This document shows positions 55,605 through 64,000 of a stretch of 64,000 nucleotides of DNA, in pieces. The notes under the pieces were generated by a model. The model was not told the DNA's origin and ran no database searches. It worked only from the letters and a program-made list of their open reading frames with translations. The first letter of the stretch is position 1; each line of letters starts with the position of its first letter. The position numbers and the translations under genes are program-made. The DNA is from an uncultured Oxalobacter sp. (GTDB lineage: Bacteria; Pseudomonadota; Gammaproteobacteria; Burkholderiales; Burkholderiaceae_D), in NCBI GenBank assembly GCA_934270705.1, contig CAKQQG010000001.1, forward strand, positions 50,572 through 114,571, given 5' to 3'.

Positions 55605-56516
55605 TCAGTGAGGGCGCGTCCAGTATTCCGGACCGGTATAGATTGCCTTGAGATGGTCGATGAAAAGACGGGTTTTCAGCGGAAGGTAAATCTGGCGGGG
55701 GTAAACGGCCATGATGTCGTAATTGGGCAGTGCGAATTCGTCCAGTACGGTCACGAGTTTGCCTGATACCAGTTCCGACTGGATTTCCCATGTGGAACGC
55801 CATGCCAATCCGTGGCCTTCCAGACACCAGCGGTGCAAAAGTTCACCGTCATTACAGTCCAGATTGCCCGAAGTGCGTACGATGACAGTGCGGTTGTTTT
55901 CCTTGAAGTGCCAGCCGCGTTGTTGTCCGCCTTGCAGATTGAATGTCAGACAGTTATGCTCCCCGAGGTCTTTCAGGGTTTTCGGTGTGCCGTGTTTTTT
56001 AAGGTATTCTGGCGATGCGCAGACGACGCGATGATTGGAGCAGAGTTTGACGGCGACCAGCCCCGGGTCTATCGTGCCGCCGATGCGGATGCTCATGTCA
56101 TAACCCTCACGGACGAGATCGACGACCTGATCGCTCAGGTTGAACGAAATCCTGACTTCAGGGTTCGATGCCAGAAAAGCCGGTGCATGCGGTGCGACAT
56201 GCTTGCGTCCGAATGCAGCCGGAGCCGATACGATGAGATGTCCGGTTGCCTTGTTGAGGCCTTCGCCGATCATTTGTTCGGCCTGTTCGAGTTCGTCAAG
56301 TATTTTGCGACAATGATCAAGGAATACCGTACCTCGCTCAGTTAGTGTAAGATGTCGGGTTGTGCGATGCATGAGTTTAATGCCAAGACGTCGTTCCAGC
56401 GCATCTATACGCCGCCCCAGCATGACAGGAGTGATTCCTAGCACAAGCGAAGCTTTGGCCAGGCTGCCTTTCTCTGCGGCATTAACGAATGCCTCAATTT
56501 GCTTGATTTTGTCCAT
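55605..56516 (-). CDS. LysR family transcriptional regulator
   Basis: A 303-residue LysR-type regulator with N-terminal winged helix (IEAFVNAAEKGSLAKASLVL, then GRRIDALERRLGIKLMHRTT) and a C-terminal effector domain (ISFNLSDQVVDLVREGYDMS, SPEYLKKHG). It is transcribed divergently from gcl, the classic LysR arrangement. It therefore probably controls the glyoxylate/glycerate operon; the inducer (possibly glyoxylate or tartronate semialdehyde) is a guess. Its 3' end converges on the carboxylase gene. Confidence 0.93.
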   Translation of the reverse strand: MDKIKQIEAFVNAAEKGSLAKASLVLGITPVMLGRRIDALERRLGIKLMHRTTRHLTLTERGTVFLDHCRKILDELEQAEQMIGEGLNKATGHLIVSAPAAFGRKHVAPHAPAFLASNPEVRISFNLSDQVVDLVREGYDMSIRIGGTIDPGLVAVKLCSNHRVVCASPEYLKKHGTPKTLKDLGEHNCLTFNLQGGQQRGWHFKENNRTVIVRTSGNLDCNDGELLHRWCLEGHGLAWRSTWEIQSELVSGKLVTVLDEFALPNYDIMAVYPRQIYLPLKTRLFIDHLKAIYTGPEYWTRPH

Positions 56517-56588
56517 TGTCGTGATTCCTTACAAAAAGTATCGAATCAAGCGATTTTTTATAATCTTATCAAACAAAAAAATCATCTA

Positions 56589-56613
56589 TATAATGCGGTC
56601 TAAAAGCATTATA
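56589..56613. promoter_or_regulatory. Inverted repeat in the lysR-gcl gap (candidate operator)
   Basis: TATAATGC (56589-56596) and GCATTATA (56606-56613) form an 8-base inverted repeat with a 9-base spacer. LysR regulators bind such interrupted palindromes. The left arm also contains a TATAAT that could be the gcl -10 element, so binding would overlap the promoter. Confidence 0.55.
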
Positions 56614-56646
56614 AAAATTTGAATTGTTTCAACCTGGAGGTGCTTC

Positions 56647-58395
56647 ATGGCAAAAATGACTGCAGCCGAAGCGGCTGTCTATGTATTGGAAAAAGAAGGT
56701 GTTACCCAGTTGTTCGGTATCCCGGGCGCCGGCATCAATCCTGTTTATGCGGCACTGAAAAAGCATGGCACCATGAAACATATCCTGGCGCGTCATGGCG
56801 AAGGTATCGCCCACATGGCCGAAGGTTATACCCGCGCCAAGCAGGGCAATATCGGGGTGGGTATCTGCACCTCGGGGCCTGCCGCCACAGACATGATCAC
56901 CGGGCTTTACTCCGCCATCGCCGATTCAACGCCGATTCTGGCGATTACGGGACAGGCACCGCGTGCCAAGCTCTTCAAGGAAGATTTTCAGGCTGTCGAT
57001 ATCGAAAAAATCGCCGCTCCGGTGACCAAAATGGCTGTGACGGTTCGTGAACCTGCACTGGTTCCCTGGACGTTGCAAAAAGCTTTTTATCTGATGCGTA
57101 CCGGCCGTCAGGGCCCCTGTCTGATCGATTTGCCACTGGATGTCCAGATGGGCGAGATCGAATTCGATCCTGATACCTATGCTCCGCTGGAAGTCAGCAA
57201 ACCGCGTGCTACCCGTGCACAGATTGAAAAAGCGCTGGGCATGCTCAACGATGCCGAAAAACCGCTGATTATCGCTGGCGGCGGTGTCATTCTGGCCGAT
57301 GCTTCTCCGCTGCTGGTTGAACTGGCGGAAATTCTGGGCGTACCGGTCGTGCCGACGCTGATGGGCTGGGGGTCCATTCCGGATGAACATGATCTCAATG
57401 CCGGTATGGTCGGTATCCAGACACATCACCGTTACGGCAACGCATCTTTCCTCGCTTCGGATTTCATCATGGGCATCGGCAATCGCTGGGCAAACCGTCA
57501 TACAGGCGGTCTGGAAACCTATACGCGTGGCCGCAAGTTCGTTCATATCGATATCGAACCGACCCAGCTGGGCAAGGTGTTCGCGCCGGATTTCGGTATC
57601 GTTTCCGATGCAAAGGCAGCGCTGGAACAGCTGGTCGAACTGGCCAAGGAATGGAAGGCTGCAGGCAAGCTCAAGGATCGTTCCGCATGGGCTGGAGAAT
57701 GCCTCAAACGCAAACGCACCATGCTGCGTCGTACCGACTACGATGACGTCCCGATGAAACCGCAGCGTGTCTATCAGGAAATGAACAATTTCTTCGGCAA
57801 GGACGTTCACTATGTGACCGCGATCGGTTTGTCCCAGATCGGTGCGGCACAGCATCTGAAGGTCCAGCAACCGCGTGGATGGATCAACTGTGGACAGGCA
57901 GGCCCGCTGGGCTGGACGATTCCGGCCGCACTGGGTGTCCGGGCCGCATTGCCGGATGCAGATATCGTCGCTTTGTCCGGGGACTTTGACTTCCAGTTCA
58001 TGATCGAGGAACTGGCTGTAGGCGCTCACTTCAAGCTGCCCTACATCCACATTGTGGTCAACAACTCGTATCTGGGTCTGATTCGTCAGGGTCAGCTGGG
58101 ATTCAACAATCTGGACTACTGCGTCCAGCTGTCTTTCGACAATATCAATTCGCCGGAAGTCGAAGGCTACGGTATCGATTTCGTCAAGGTGGCCGAAGGT
58201 CTCGGCTGCAAGGCCATTCGCGTTCACAAGCCTGACGAATTGATCCCGGCTTTCAAGAAAGCTCGTGAACTGATGAAAGAATTCCAGGTACCTGTTGTCG
58301 TGGAAGCAATTCTGGAAAGAGTCACCAATATTCCGATGGGCGGAAACCTTGACCAGATCAATGAATTTGGCGGTGCCCTTGACGTTAACGAATAA
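56647..58395 (+). CDS. gcl: Glyoxylate carboligase (tartronate-semialdehyde synthase)
   Basis: ThDP enzyme joining two glyoxylates to tartronate semialdehyde and CO2. The 582-residue protein follows E. coli Gcl throughout ([80 protein letters not shown]). The ThDP motif is present as GDFDFQF followed by NNSYLGL. At position 51, where most ThDP enzymes have Glu and E. coli Gcl has Val, this protein has Gly (ARHGEG). GGAGG precedes ATG 56647. It is the first gene of the glycerate operon. Confidence 0.96.
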   Translation: MAKMTAAEAAVYVLEKEGVTQLFGIPGAGINPVYAALKKHGTMKHILARHGEGIAHMAEGYTRAKQGNIGVGICTSGPAATDMITGLYSAIADSTPILAITGQAPRAKLFKEDFQAVDIEKIAAPVTKMAVTVREPALVPWTLQKAFYLMRTGRQGPCLIDLPLDVQMGEIEFDPDTYAPLEVSKPRATRAQIEKALGMLNDAEKPLIIAGGGVILADASPLLVELAEILGVPVVPTLMGWGSIPDEHDLNAGMVGIQTHHRYGNASFLASDFIMGIGNRWANRHTGGLETYTRGRKFVHIDIEPTQLGKVFAPDFGIVSDAKAALEQLVELAKEWKAAGKLKDRSAWAGECLKRKRTMLRRTDYDDVPMKPQRVYQEMNNFFGKDVHYVTAIGLSQIGAAQHLKVQQPRGWINCGQAGPLGWTIPAALGVRAALPDADIVALSGDFDFQFMIEELAVGAHFKLPYIHIVVNNSYLGLIRQGQLGFNNLDYCVQLSFDNINSPEVEGYGIDFVKVAEGLGCKAIRVHKPDELIPAFKKARELMKEFQVPVVVEAILERVTNIPMGGNLDQINEFGGALDVNE

Positions 58396-58411
58396 AAAGA
58401 GGAGATGAACG

Positions 58412-59194
58412 ATGCCAAAAATGGCTGCCAACTTGTCCATGCTGTTTAACGAAGTTCCCTTCATGGACCGTTTTGACGCTGCTGCCAAAGCAGGTTTCAA
58501 AGGAGTCGAATTCCTTTTCCCGTATGCGTACAATCTGGATGAACTGCAGGAAAAATTGCAGAAAAACAATCTGGAACTGGTGCTGCACAATTTGCCGGCA
58601 GGCAACTGGGAAGCCGGTGATCGGGGTATCGCCTGCCATCCGGATCGTGTCGGTGAATTCCAGGACGGCGTCGGCATTGCGATCAATGCCGCCAAGAAGC
58701 TGGGCGTCAAACAGGTGAACTGTCTTTCCGGTCCGGTACTGCCGGGCGTTTCCGAAGACAAGCTGCGTGCCACCTTTGTCGATAATCTGAAATTCGCTGC
58801 GGCCAAACTCAAGGCAGAAGGCATTCGTCTGGTTACCGAACCGGTCAACACGATCGACATGAAAAATGCTTATCTGAATCGCACGCAGCAGGCTGTGGAT
58901 ATCATCCGCGATGTCGGTTCCGACAACCTGTTCATCCAGTACGATATCTATCACATGCAGCGTATGGAAGGTGAACTGGCCAACACGATTCAGGCCAATC
59001 TGCCACTGATCAAGCACATGCAGCTGGCCGACAATCCGAAGCGCAATGAACCGGGTACGGGGGAAATCAATTACCACTTCCTCTTCAAGTTCATCGACGA
59101 TATCGGCTACGACGGCTGGATCGGTTGTGAATATCGTCCGAAGACCACGACGGTCGAAGGTCTGGGTTGGCTCAAGGAATACAACGTCAAATAA
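58412..59194 (+). CDS. hyi: Hydroxypyruvate isomerase
   Basis: Interconverts hydroxypyruvate and tartronate semialdehyde. The 260-residue TIM-barrel protein shows ANLSMLFNEVPFMDRFDAAA, AGFKGVEFLFPYAYNLDELQ, TEPVNTIDMKNAYLNRTQQA and GCEYRPKTTTVEGL. The metal-binding Glu, Asp and His residues of this fold are in place (EPVN, QYDIYHMQ). It lies 16 bases after gcl and has a GAGGAG ribosome site. Confidence 0.95.
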   Translation: MPKMAANLSMLFNEVPFMDRFDAAAKAGFKGVEFLFPYAYNLDELQEKLQKNNLELVLHNLPAGNWEAGDRGIACHPDRVGEFQDGVGIAINAAKKLGVKQVNCLSGPVLPGVSEDKLRATFVDNLKFAAAKLKAEGIRLVTEPVNTIDMKNAYLNRTQQAVDIIRDVGSDNLFIQYDIYHMQRMEGELANTIQANLPLIKHMQLADNPKRNEPGTGEINYHFLFKFIDDIGYDGWIGCEYRPKTTTVEGLGWLKEYNVK

Positions 59195-59230
59195 TTGGTT
59201 ATAGCAAAACGAGATAACTGGAGATAAACA

Positions 59231-60121
59231 ATGGCAAATATTGGTTTTATTGGTTTGGGTATCATGGGTGTGCCGATGGCCACCAATCTGCAACAGAAGG
59301 GTGGACACAAACTGTTCGTCAATGACAAAAAGACGCCGCCGGCTGTATTGCTTGACGGTGGTGCCGTAGCTTGCGCCAATGGTGCCGAAGTCGCCAAGCA
59401 GTCCGATATCGTTTTCATCATGGTTCCGGATACGCCGGACGTCGAGGCCGTCCTGTTCGGTGAAAACGGTGTGGCACAGGGTCTGAGCGCTGGCAAGATC
59501 GTTGTTGACATGAGCTCGATTTCCCCGATCGCCACCAAGGAATTTGCCAAGAAAATCAACGATCTCGGCTGTGAATATCTGGATGCGCCGGTGTCCGGTG
59601 GTGAAGTCGGTGCCAAGGCCGGTTCCCTGACCATCATGGTCGGCGGCAAGGAAGAAACCTTCAACAAGGTCAAACCGATGTTCGAATTGATGGGTCAGAA
59701 CATCACGTTGGTCGGCGGCAACGGTGACGGCCAGACCACCAAGGTAGCCAACCAGATTATCGTGGCACTGAACATTCAGGCCGTTGCAGAAGCATTGCTG
59801 TTTGCTTCCAAGGCTGGTGCCGATCCGGCCAAGGTTCGTCAGGCACTGATGGGCGGTTTCGCATCTTCCCGTATTCTGGAAGTTCATGGCGAACGCATGA
59901 TCAAACGGACTTTCAATCCTGGCTTCAGAATCAATCTGCATCAGAAAGACCTGAATCTGGCTCTGCAAGGCGCCAAATCGCTGGGTATTTCCCTGCCGAA
60001 TACCGCAACCGCTCAGGAACTGATGAATGCCTGTGCTGCTAACGGTTTGTCCGGTATGGATCATTCCGCTCTGTGCCGTGCAGTGGAAATCATGTCCGCA
60101 CACGAAATTGCCAAGGCTTGA
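59231..60121 (+). CDS. glxR: 2-Hydroxy-3-oxopropionate (tartronate semialdehyde) reductase
   Basis: NAD(P)H-dependent reduction of tartronate semialdehyde to glycerate. The 296-residue beta-hydroxyacid dehydrogenase has the nucleotide loop IGFIGLGIMGVPMATNL, substrate motif LDAPVSGGEVGAKAGSLTIM and the catalytic Lys in GDGQTTKVANQIIV. It follows hyi by 36 bases. A long hairpin without a T run lies after it and may mark an mRNA processing or stability boundary. Confidence 0.95.
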   Translation: MANIGFIGLGIMGVPMATNLQQKGGHKLFVNDKKTPPAVLLDGGAVACANGAEVAKQSDIVFIMVPDTPDVEAVLFGENGVAQGLSAGKIVVDMSSISPIATKEFAKKINDLGCEYLDAPVSGGEVGAKAGSLTIMVGGKEETFNKVKPMFELMGQNITLVGGNGDGQTTKVANQIIVALNIQAVAEALLFASKAGADPAKVRQALMGGFASSRILEVHGERMIKRTFNPGFRINLHQKDLNLALQGAKSLGISLPNTATAQELMNACAANGLSGMDHSALCRAVEIMSAHEIAKA

Positions 60122-60141
60122 GACTGGCATCCCGGTAATTT

Positions 60142-60172
60142 ACCCTGTGAAAGCGTCATGCTTTCGCAGGGT
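60142..60172 (+). other. Long hairpin between glxR and the glycerate kinase gene
   Basis: Thirteen-base stem 60142-60154 (ACCCTGTGAAAGC) with 60160-60172, one G-T wobble and a 5-base loop. No T run follows, so it is more likely an mRNA stabiliser or processing site than a terminator. Confidence 0.6.
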
Positions 60173-60282
60173 CGATGAAACTTGAAGCCATCAATGAGGA
60201 TACGGAGTGAATTCGCTGGAAGGCGAATTTATCGAGTTTGTCCGATTTGATGGTTTTTTTATTCTATTCAGGATTGATTGTG

Positions 60283-61554
60283 ATGACGCCTATCGAAAAT
60301 CCCAGACAGTTTTTGCTGGATTTGTATTCCAGCGCGATTTCCGCAGTCAGTGCGGCGAAGTGCCTGCCACAATTTTTGCCGAGACCCCAGCCCGGTGGTC
60401 GTACGATTGTGATTGGTGCAGGCAAGGGGGCCGCTGCCATGGCCAAGGCCGTTGAAGATCACTGGCATGGCGATCTTTCAGGACTGGTGGTGACGCGCTA
60501 TGAACATGGCCTTGAATGCAAGCATATCGAAGTGGTCGAGGCATCGCATCCGGTTCCTGATGCAGCCGGCAGGGATGCGGCAAGACGTATGCTGGAAATG
60601 GTTCATGGACTGACGGAAAAAGATCTGGTGCTGTGCCTGATTTCCGGGGGTGGTTCAGCATTGCTGGCGTTGCCTGCGAAAAACATCAGCCTTGAAGAAA
60701 AGCAGCAAATCAATAGACAGCTGTTGCGAAGCGGAGCCAGCATCTCTGAAATGAATTGCGTCCGGAAACATTTGTCGGATATCAAGGGGGGGCGTCTGGC
60801 GCTGGCCTGCGCGCCTGCCAAGGTCGTCACGTTGATGATTTCCGATATTCCGGGGGATGATCCGGGTATCATCGCCAGCGGTCCGACATTGCCCGACCCG
60901 ACGACATGCGAAGATGCACTGGCGATTCTGGAAAAATACCAGATCGAGGTGCCTGATAATGTGCGTGAACATCTGGCATCCGGTGCCGGTGAAACGCCGA
61001 AACCGGGGGATGCCCGCTTCGCACGTAACGAAAGCCACATAATTGCGACGGCGCAGGACGCACTGGAAGCTGCCGCGACGGTGGCGCGTGAAAACGGTGT
61101 GACGCCATATATTCTGTCCGATTGTATCGAAGGCGAGGCGCGTGATATTGCGCTGATGCATGCCGCGATGGCCAGACAGGTAGTCAAACGCGGTCAGCCG
61201 TTTGCAAAACCGTGCGTCATCATATCGGGCGGAGAAACGACGGTAACGGTACGCGGTAATGGTCGTGGTGGCCGGAACGCGGAATTTCTGTTGAGCTTTG
61301 CCATTGCCATGGATGGGTTACAGGGGGTATATGCCATTGCCTGCGATACTGATGGTATCGATGGCTCGGAAGATAATGCAGGTGCGGTTTATTTGCCGGA
61401 TTCGCTTGCACGTGCCGGAGAAAAGGGGATACGTGCACGCAAAATGCTGGAAAACAACGATGGATACGGTTTTTTCAGTGCTCTCGGCGATCTTGTCGTG
61501 ACGGGACCGTCCAGAACGAATGTCAACGATTTTCGCGCCATACTGATTGTTTGA
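60283..61554 (+). CDS. Glycerate kinase, MOFRL/GckA type (TtuD-like)
   Basis: Phosphorylates D-glycerate, in this family usually to 2-phosphoglycerate. The 423-residue protein has the DUF4147 domain (TIVIGAGKGAAAMAKAVEDH, LVLCLISGGGSALLALPAKN) and the C-terminal MOFRL domain (PCVIISGGETTVTVRGNGRG, ACDTDGIDGSEDNAGA). ATG 60283 is chosen because the N-terminus MTPIENPRQFLLDLYSSAIS resembles the family start; ATG 60238 is also in frame. It links the GlxR product to pyruvate kinase through enolase. Confidence 0.92.
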   Translation: MTPIENPRQFLLDLYSSAISAVSAAKCLPQFLPRPQPGGRTIVIGAGKGAAAMAKAVEDHWHGDLSGLVVTRYEHGLECKHIEVVEASHPVPDAAGRDAARRMLEMVHGLTEKDLVLCLISGGGSALLALPAKNISLEEKQQINRQLLRSGASISEMNCVRKHLSDIKGGRLALACAPAKVVTLMISDIPGDDPGIIASGPTLPDPTTCEDALAILEKYQIEVPDNVREHLASGAGETPKPGDARFARNESHIIATAQDALEAAATVARENGVTPYILSDCIEGEARDIALMHAAMARQVVKRGQPFAKPCVIISGGETTVTVRGNGRGGRNAEFLLSFAIAMDGLQGVYAIACDTDGIDGSEDNAGAVYLPDSLARAGEKGIRARKMLENNDGYGFFSALGDLVVTGPSRTNVNDFRAILIV

Positions 61555-61572
61555 GAAAGGTAAGGGAAAATT

Positions 61573-62997
61573 ATGCGACGTCAACGTAAAGCCAAGATCG
61601 TAGCGACGCTTGGCCCCGCCAGTTCGACAAAGGAAATGATTCTGGCATTGTTCGAGGCCGGTGTGGATGTGTTCCGGTTCAATTTCAGTCATGGCACGCA
61701 AGACGATCATCGTGCACGCCATGAGGCAGTTCGTGAAGTGGAACGTCTGGTCGGGCGGCCGATTGCAATTCTGGCGGACCTTCAGGGACCGAAGTTGCGC
61801 ATCGGGAAATTCGCCGCCGGCAAGGTGCAGCTGGAAACCGGCGCGGAATTCGTGTTCGACCGCGATACGGCTGAAGGGAATGAAAACCGCGTCAATTTGC
61901 CGCATCCGGAATTGTTCGGCGTGATGGAAGAAGGGCATTCCATATCGCTGGACGATGGCAAGCTCAGAATGAAAGTCATCAAGAGCACTCAGGACGAGAT
62001 ACGTACCCGGATCGTGACGGGGGGGCCATTGTCTGACCGCAAGGGGGTCAATGTACCCGATGTGGTTTTGCCGATTCCGATTCTGACGGAAAAGGATCGT
62101 CGTGATCTGGAGTTCGCCTTGTCTCTGGGAGTCGATTGGGTCGCGCTGTCGTTCGTGCAGCGTCCGGAAGATCTGGTCGAAGCGCGCCGTCTGATTGCCG
62201 GCAGGGCAGGGCTGATGACGAAACTGGAAAAACCGGCCGCACTTGATCATCTGGATGAAATCGTGAAGGCGTCGGATTCCGTAATGGTCGCTCGTGGCGA
62301 TCTGGGTGTCGAATTGCCGCCTGAAAAAGTGCCCGGGGCGCAGAAAAGGATATTGCGCGCCTGCCGTTTGTATGGAAAGCCGAGTATCGTTGCGACACAA
62401 ATGCTGGAATCCATGATCGTTTCGCCGACGCCGACACGTGCGGAAGCATCCGATGTTGCCAGTGCGGTTTATGACGGTGCTGATGCCGTTATGCTCTCGG
62501 CAGAGTCGGCCAGCGGCGCATATCCGGTACAGGCTGTTTCGATTATGGATCGAATCATCGGTGAAGTGGAAAGCGATCCGTTTTATCCGAAAATGATCAA
62601 TGTGCAGCACGAAATTGCCGTACCATCGAAAAGCGATGCGATTTGCTCGGCATTGAAGATGGTTTCGCAAATGGTCGGTGCGGTTGTGAACGTGACTTAT
62701 ACCGATTCCGGCAATACCAGTTTGCGTGCCGCGCGTGAACGGCCGGTTGCGCCGATTCTGAGTATAACGCCACATCTTGCGACCGCCAGAAGGCTTGCTC
62801 TGGCCTGGGGGGTGCATTCCACGGTGATAGACCATGATGTCAAGGACGTTGACGAAATGGTCGATGCGGCATGCAGGACGGCATATTTCGAGGGATTCGC
62901 GCAGGAGGGAGATCAGTTGGCGATCGTTGCCGGAATGCCGTTTGGACAACCGGGTACGACCAATCTGCTACGGATAGCTGAAATCGGCAAACAATAA
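61573..62997 (+). CDS. pyk: Pyruvate kinase
   Basis: Converts phosphoenolpyruvate and ADP to pyruvate and ATP. The 474-residue protein has KIVATLGPASSTKEMI, FRFNFSHGTQDDH, ILADLQGPKLRIG, catalytic Lys in TKLEKPAALDHLD, VARGDLGVELPPEKVPGAQK and ATQMLESMI. The C-terminal regulatory domain is present. It follows glycerate kinase by 18 bases, completing the glyoxylate-to-pyruvate operon, and is closed by a terminator. Confidence 0.97.
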   Translation: MRRQRKAKIVATLGPASSTKEMILALFEAGVDVFRFNFSHGTQDDHRARHEAVREVERLVGRPIAILADLQGPKLRIGKFAAGKVQLETGAEFVFDRDTAEGNENRVNLPHPELFGVMEEGHSISLDDGKLRMKVIKSTQDEIRTRIVTGGPLSDRKGVNVPDVVLPIPILTEKDRRDLEFALSLGVDWVALSFVQRPEDLVEARRLIAGRAGLMTKLEKPAALDHLDEIVKASDSVMVARGDLGVELPPEKVPGAQKRILRACRLYGKPSIVATQMLESMIVSPTPTRAEASDVASAVYDGADAVMLSAESASGAYPVQAVSIMDRIIGEVESDPFYPKMINVQHEIAVPSKSDAICSALKMVSQMVGAVVNVTYTDSGNTSLRAARERPVAPILSITPHLATARRLALAWGVHSTVIDHDVKDVDEMVDAACRTAYFEGFAQEGDQLAIVAGMPFGQPGTTNLLRIAEIGKQ

Positions 62998-63014
62998 AGA
63001 AAATAACCAATATG

Positions 63015-63042
63015 AAACAGGGCCACAGTGCCCTGTTTTTTT
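63015..63042 (+). terminator. Terminator of the gcl-pyk operon
   Basis: AAACAGGGC (63015-63023) pairs with GCCCTGTTT (63030-63038), followed by a T run. Confidence 0.92.
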
Positions 63043-63089
63043 ATCTGTATCGTAAGCGGGTAATATTAACCGTCAACAGGAGAATGGAT

Positions 63090-63491
63090 ATGAGCGAAAA
63101 AAAATGGCGGCTGGAGGAAGGGATGACAGAAACGATGACGTTGACAGTGTCGGAAAGACAGACGGCACAATATCTCGGTAGCGGAAAAAGCGAGATTTTG
63201 GCCACACCTGCGTTGGTTGCATTGATGGAAATTGCTTCACAACGCATTGTCGAGCGCGGAATACCGCCGGATTGCGAATCTGTCGGGACAGGGATCGAGC
63301 TTGGACATGATGCCATGACGCCGATCGGTGCCGAAATTGAAATCCGTGCGATTTTGCGCCGGATAGACGGTAAGGAATTGTTTTTTGAACTCAGTGCATC
63401 CGATGCATCGGGAACGATTGCAAAAGGGGTTCATAAACGTGTTGTGACGAGAACTGCCATACTGAAAAGACTGTTGAAAAGGAAAGGTTAA
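63090..63491 (+). CDS. FlK-like hotdog acyl-CoA thioesterase
   Basis: A 133-residue single hotdog-fold protein resembling the fluoroacetyl-CoA thioesterase (FlK) group. The conserved residues are in ILATPALVALMEIASQ (Thr and Glu) and SVGTGIELGHDAMTPIG (His), followed by GVHKRVV. ATG 63090 is preferred because AGGAG lies 7 bases upstream; the ATG at 63084 is too close and 63012 lies in the pyk terminator. It is adjacent to an oxalate/formate-type transporter, so a small acyl-CoA (formyl-, oxalyl- or glycolyl-CoA) substrate is conceivable but unproven. Confidence 0.8.
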   Translation: MSEKKWRLEEGMTETMTLTVSERQTAQYLGSGKSEILATPALVALMEIASQRIVERGIPPDCESVGTGIELGHDAMTPIGAEIEIRAILRRIDGKELFFELSASDASGTIAKGVHKRVVTRTAILKRLLKRKG

Positions 63492-63771
63492 GCGAAAAAT
63501 TCTCATTTTTCATGTGGTTATCATGAATAATTCACGTCGGATGAAACAAGGTGACGGGTTGTCGCAAAGTGGAGATAAAAAATCTAATCTTGACCGCGGT
63601 CATGGTCAGCAAAAAATTGTTCTCGCACAATAGTCGGGCAATCAGGTAAAGAAGTTACGCGGTCAGTAATTTTTTTACTGCTATTGGTAAGAGTGCATAG
63701 TCAAAAAAAGAAGCGGGGACCAACATCCGCAGTGACCATGTTTGTAGTAATCATTAAAGGAGAGTAGATCT
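63492..63771. promoter_or_regulatory. Upstream region of the OFA-type antiporter gene
   Basis: No gene is seen. A 12-base perfect palindrome TGACCGCGGTCA lies at 63591-63602. CATGGTCA at 63601-63608 is repeated inverted at 63733-63740. A CAGTAA/TTACTG hairpin lies near 63664-63680. AAAGGAGAG at 63756-63764 is the ribosome site for the antiporter. Confidence 0.5.
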
Positions 63772-64000
63772 ATGGCTACACAAGAAAGATACCCTAATCG
63801 GTGGGTGCAGCTCATTCTGGGTATTGTTTGTATGGCGACGGTCGCGAACTGCCAGTATGGCTGGACGCTGTTCGTTGCTCCGATCGAAGACAAATATCAC
63901 TGGGCCCGTACGGCTATTCAGTTGTCGTTTACCATCTTCCTGTTCTTTGAAACCTGGCTGGTGCCTATCGAAGGTTGGGCAGTGGATAAATTCGGCCCGC
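63772..64000 (+). CDS. MFS oxalate/formate antiporter family protein (truncated by window end)
   Basis: Only the first 76 residues are present. They begin MATQERYPNRWVQLILGIVC and include two membrane segments and QYGWTLFVAPIEDKYHWART. The end, GWAVDKFGP, is the first loop motif of MFS antiporters and matches the VDKFGP of O. formigenes OxlT. The N-terminus differs clearly from OxlT as I recall it (NRWFYLVLAVLLM), so this is a paralogue rather than OxlT itself. Transport of oxalate, formate or another small carboxylate is inferred. A strong Shine-Dalgarno precedes it. Confidence 0.85.
   Translation, partial: MATQERYPNRWVQLILGIVCMATVANCQYGWTLFVAPIEDKYHWARTAIQLSFTIFLFFETWLVPIEGWAVDKFGP

Noticed and set aside
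56926-60130. Two long minus-strand open frames opposite gcl, hyi and glxR
   Set aside because: Both are mirror frames of conserved metabolic genes, with no domains and no initiation signals.

Overview
The window looks like a chromosomal segment of an anaerobic, oxalate-using betaproteobacterium close to Oxalobacter formigenes. The evidence is a complete glyoxylate-to-pyruvate route (gcl, hyi, glxR, glycerate kinase, pyk) ending beside the start of an oxalate/formate-type MFS antiporter, a class III ribonucleotide reductase, a B12-dependent metH and betaproteobacterial-type porins. The species call is inference from gene content; no database was searched.

Layout. 0.2-4.5 kb: coaE-zapD-yacG, then a putative trp leader peptide and trpGDC (no trpE nearby). 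4.5-11.1 kb, minus strand: an M61 aminopeptidase, full-length metH and a DsbC-type isomerase. 11.27-22.0 kb: an integrated element of about 10.6 kb in the 3' end of tRNA-Thr(CGT), flanked by a 92/93-bp direct repeat. It carries a P4-type integrase, AlpA, a Toprim protein, a DUF3631 ATPase, several small proteins, a Fic protein and a RhuM protein. I see no capsid, tail or terminase gene, so it resembles a phage satellite or small integrative element. 22-23.8 kb: DUF4186, trmO and a zinc-ribbon membrane protein. 24-27.5 kb: a phosphite uptake and oxidation cassette (ptxABCD). 27.5-31.6 kb: UPF0149, OsmC, two exported proteins, a CPA-type antiporter and a tautomerase. 31.9-36.5 kb: glyA, ribD, ribE and a Sel1-repeat protein. 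36.9-39.6 kb: two tandem porins. 39.8-42.6 kb: glmS, a small membrane protein and a radical SAM protein. 42.9-46.2 kb: a cobalamin riboswitch followed by nrdD, a separate glycyl-radical-domain gene and nrdG. 46.3-48.8 kb: a CNNM/CBS protein, ispB and tRNA-Pro(CGG). 49.2-55.5 kb: a divergent tyrosine phenol-lyase/tryptophanase homologue, birA and a pyruvate carboxylase-like protein. 55.6-64 kb: a divergent LysR regulator, the glycerate operon, an FlK-like thioesterase and the truncated antiporter.

How it fits together. Glyoxylate (from oxalate, by established Oxalobacter physiology) is condensed by Gcl to tartronate semialdehyde, reduced by GlxR, phosphorylated by a MOFRL-type glycerate kinase and fed to pyruvate kinase. 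The biotin carboxylase upstream, with birA just before it, could supply oxaloacetate. B12 links metH and the riboswitch-controlled nrdD. The most unusual points are the integrated element with its possible P4-CI-like RNA, the phosphite cassette, the NrdD glycyl-radical domain on its own gene, Gly at Gcl position 51, and the altered active site of the phenol-lyase homologue.
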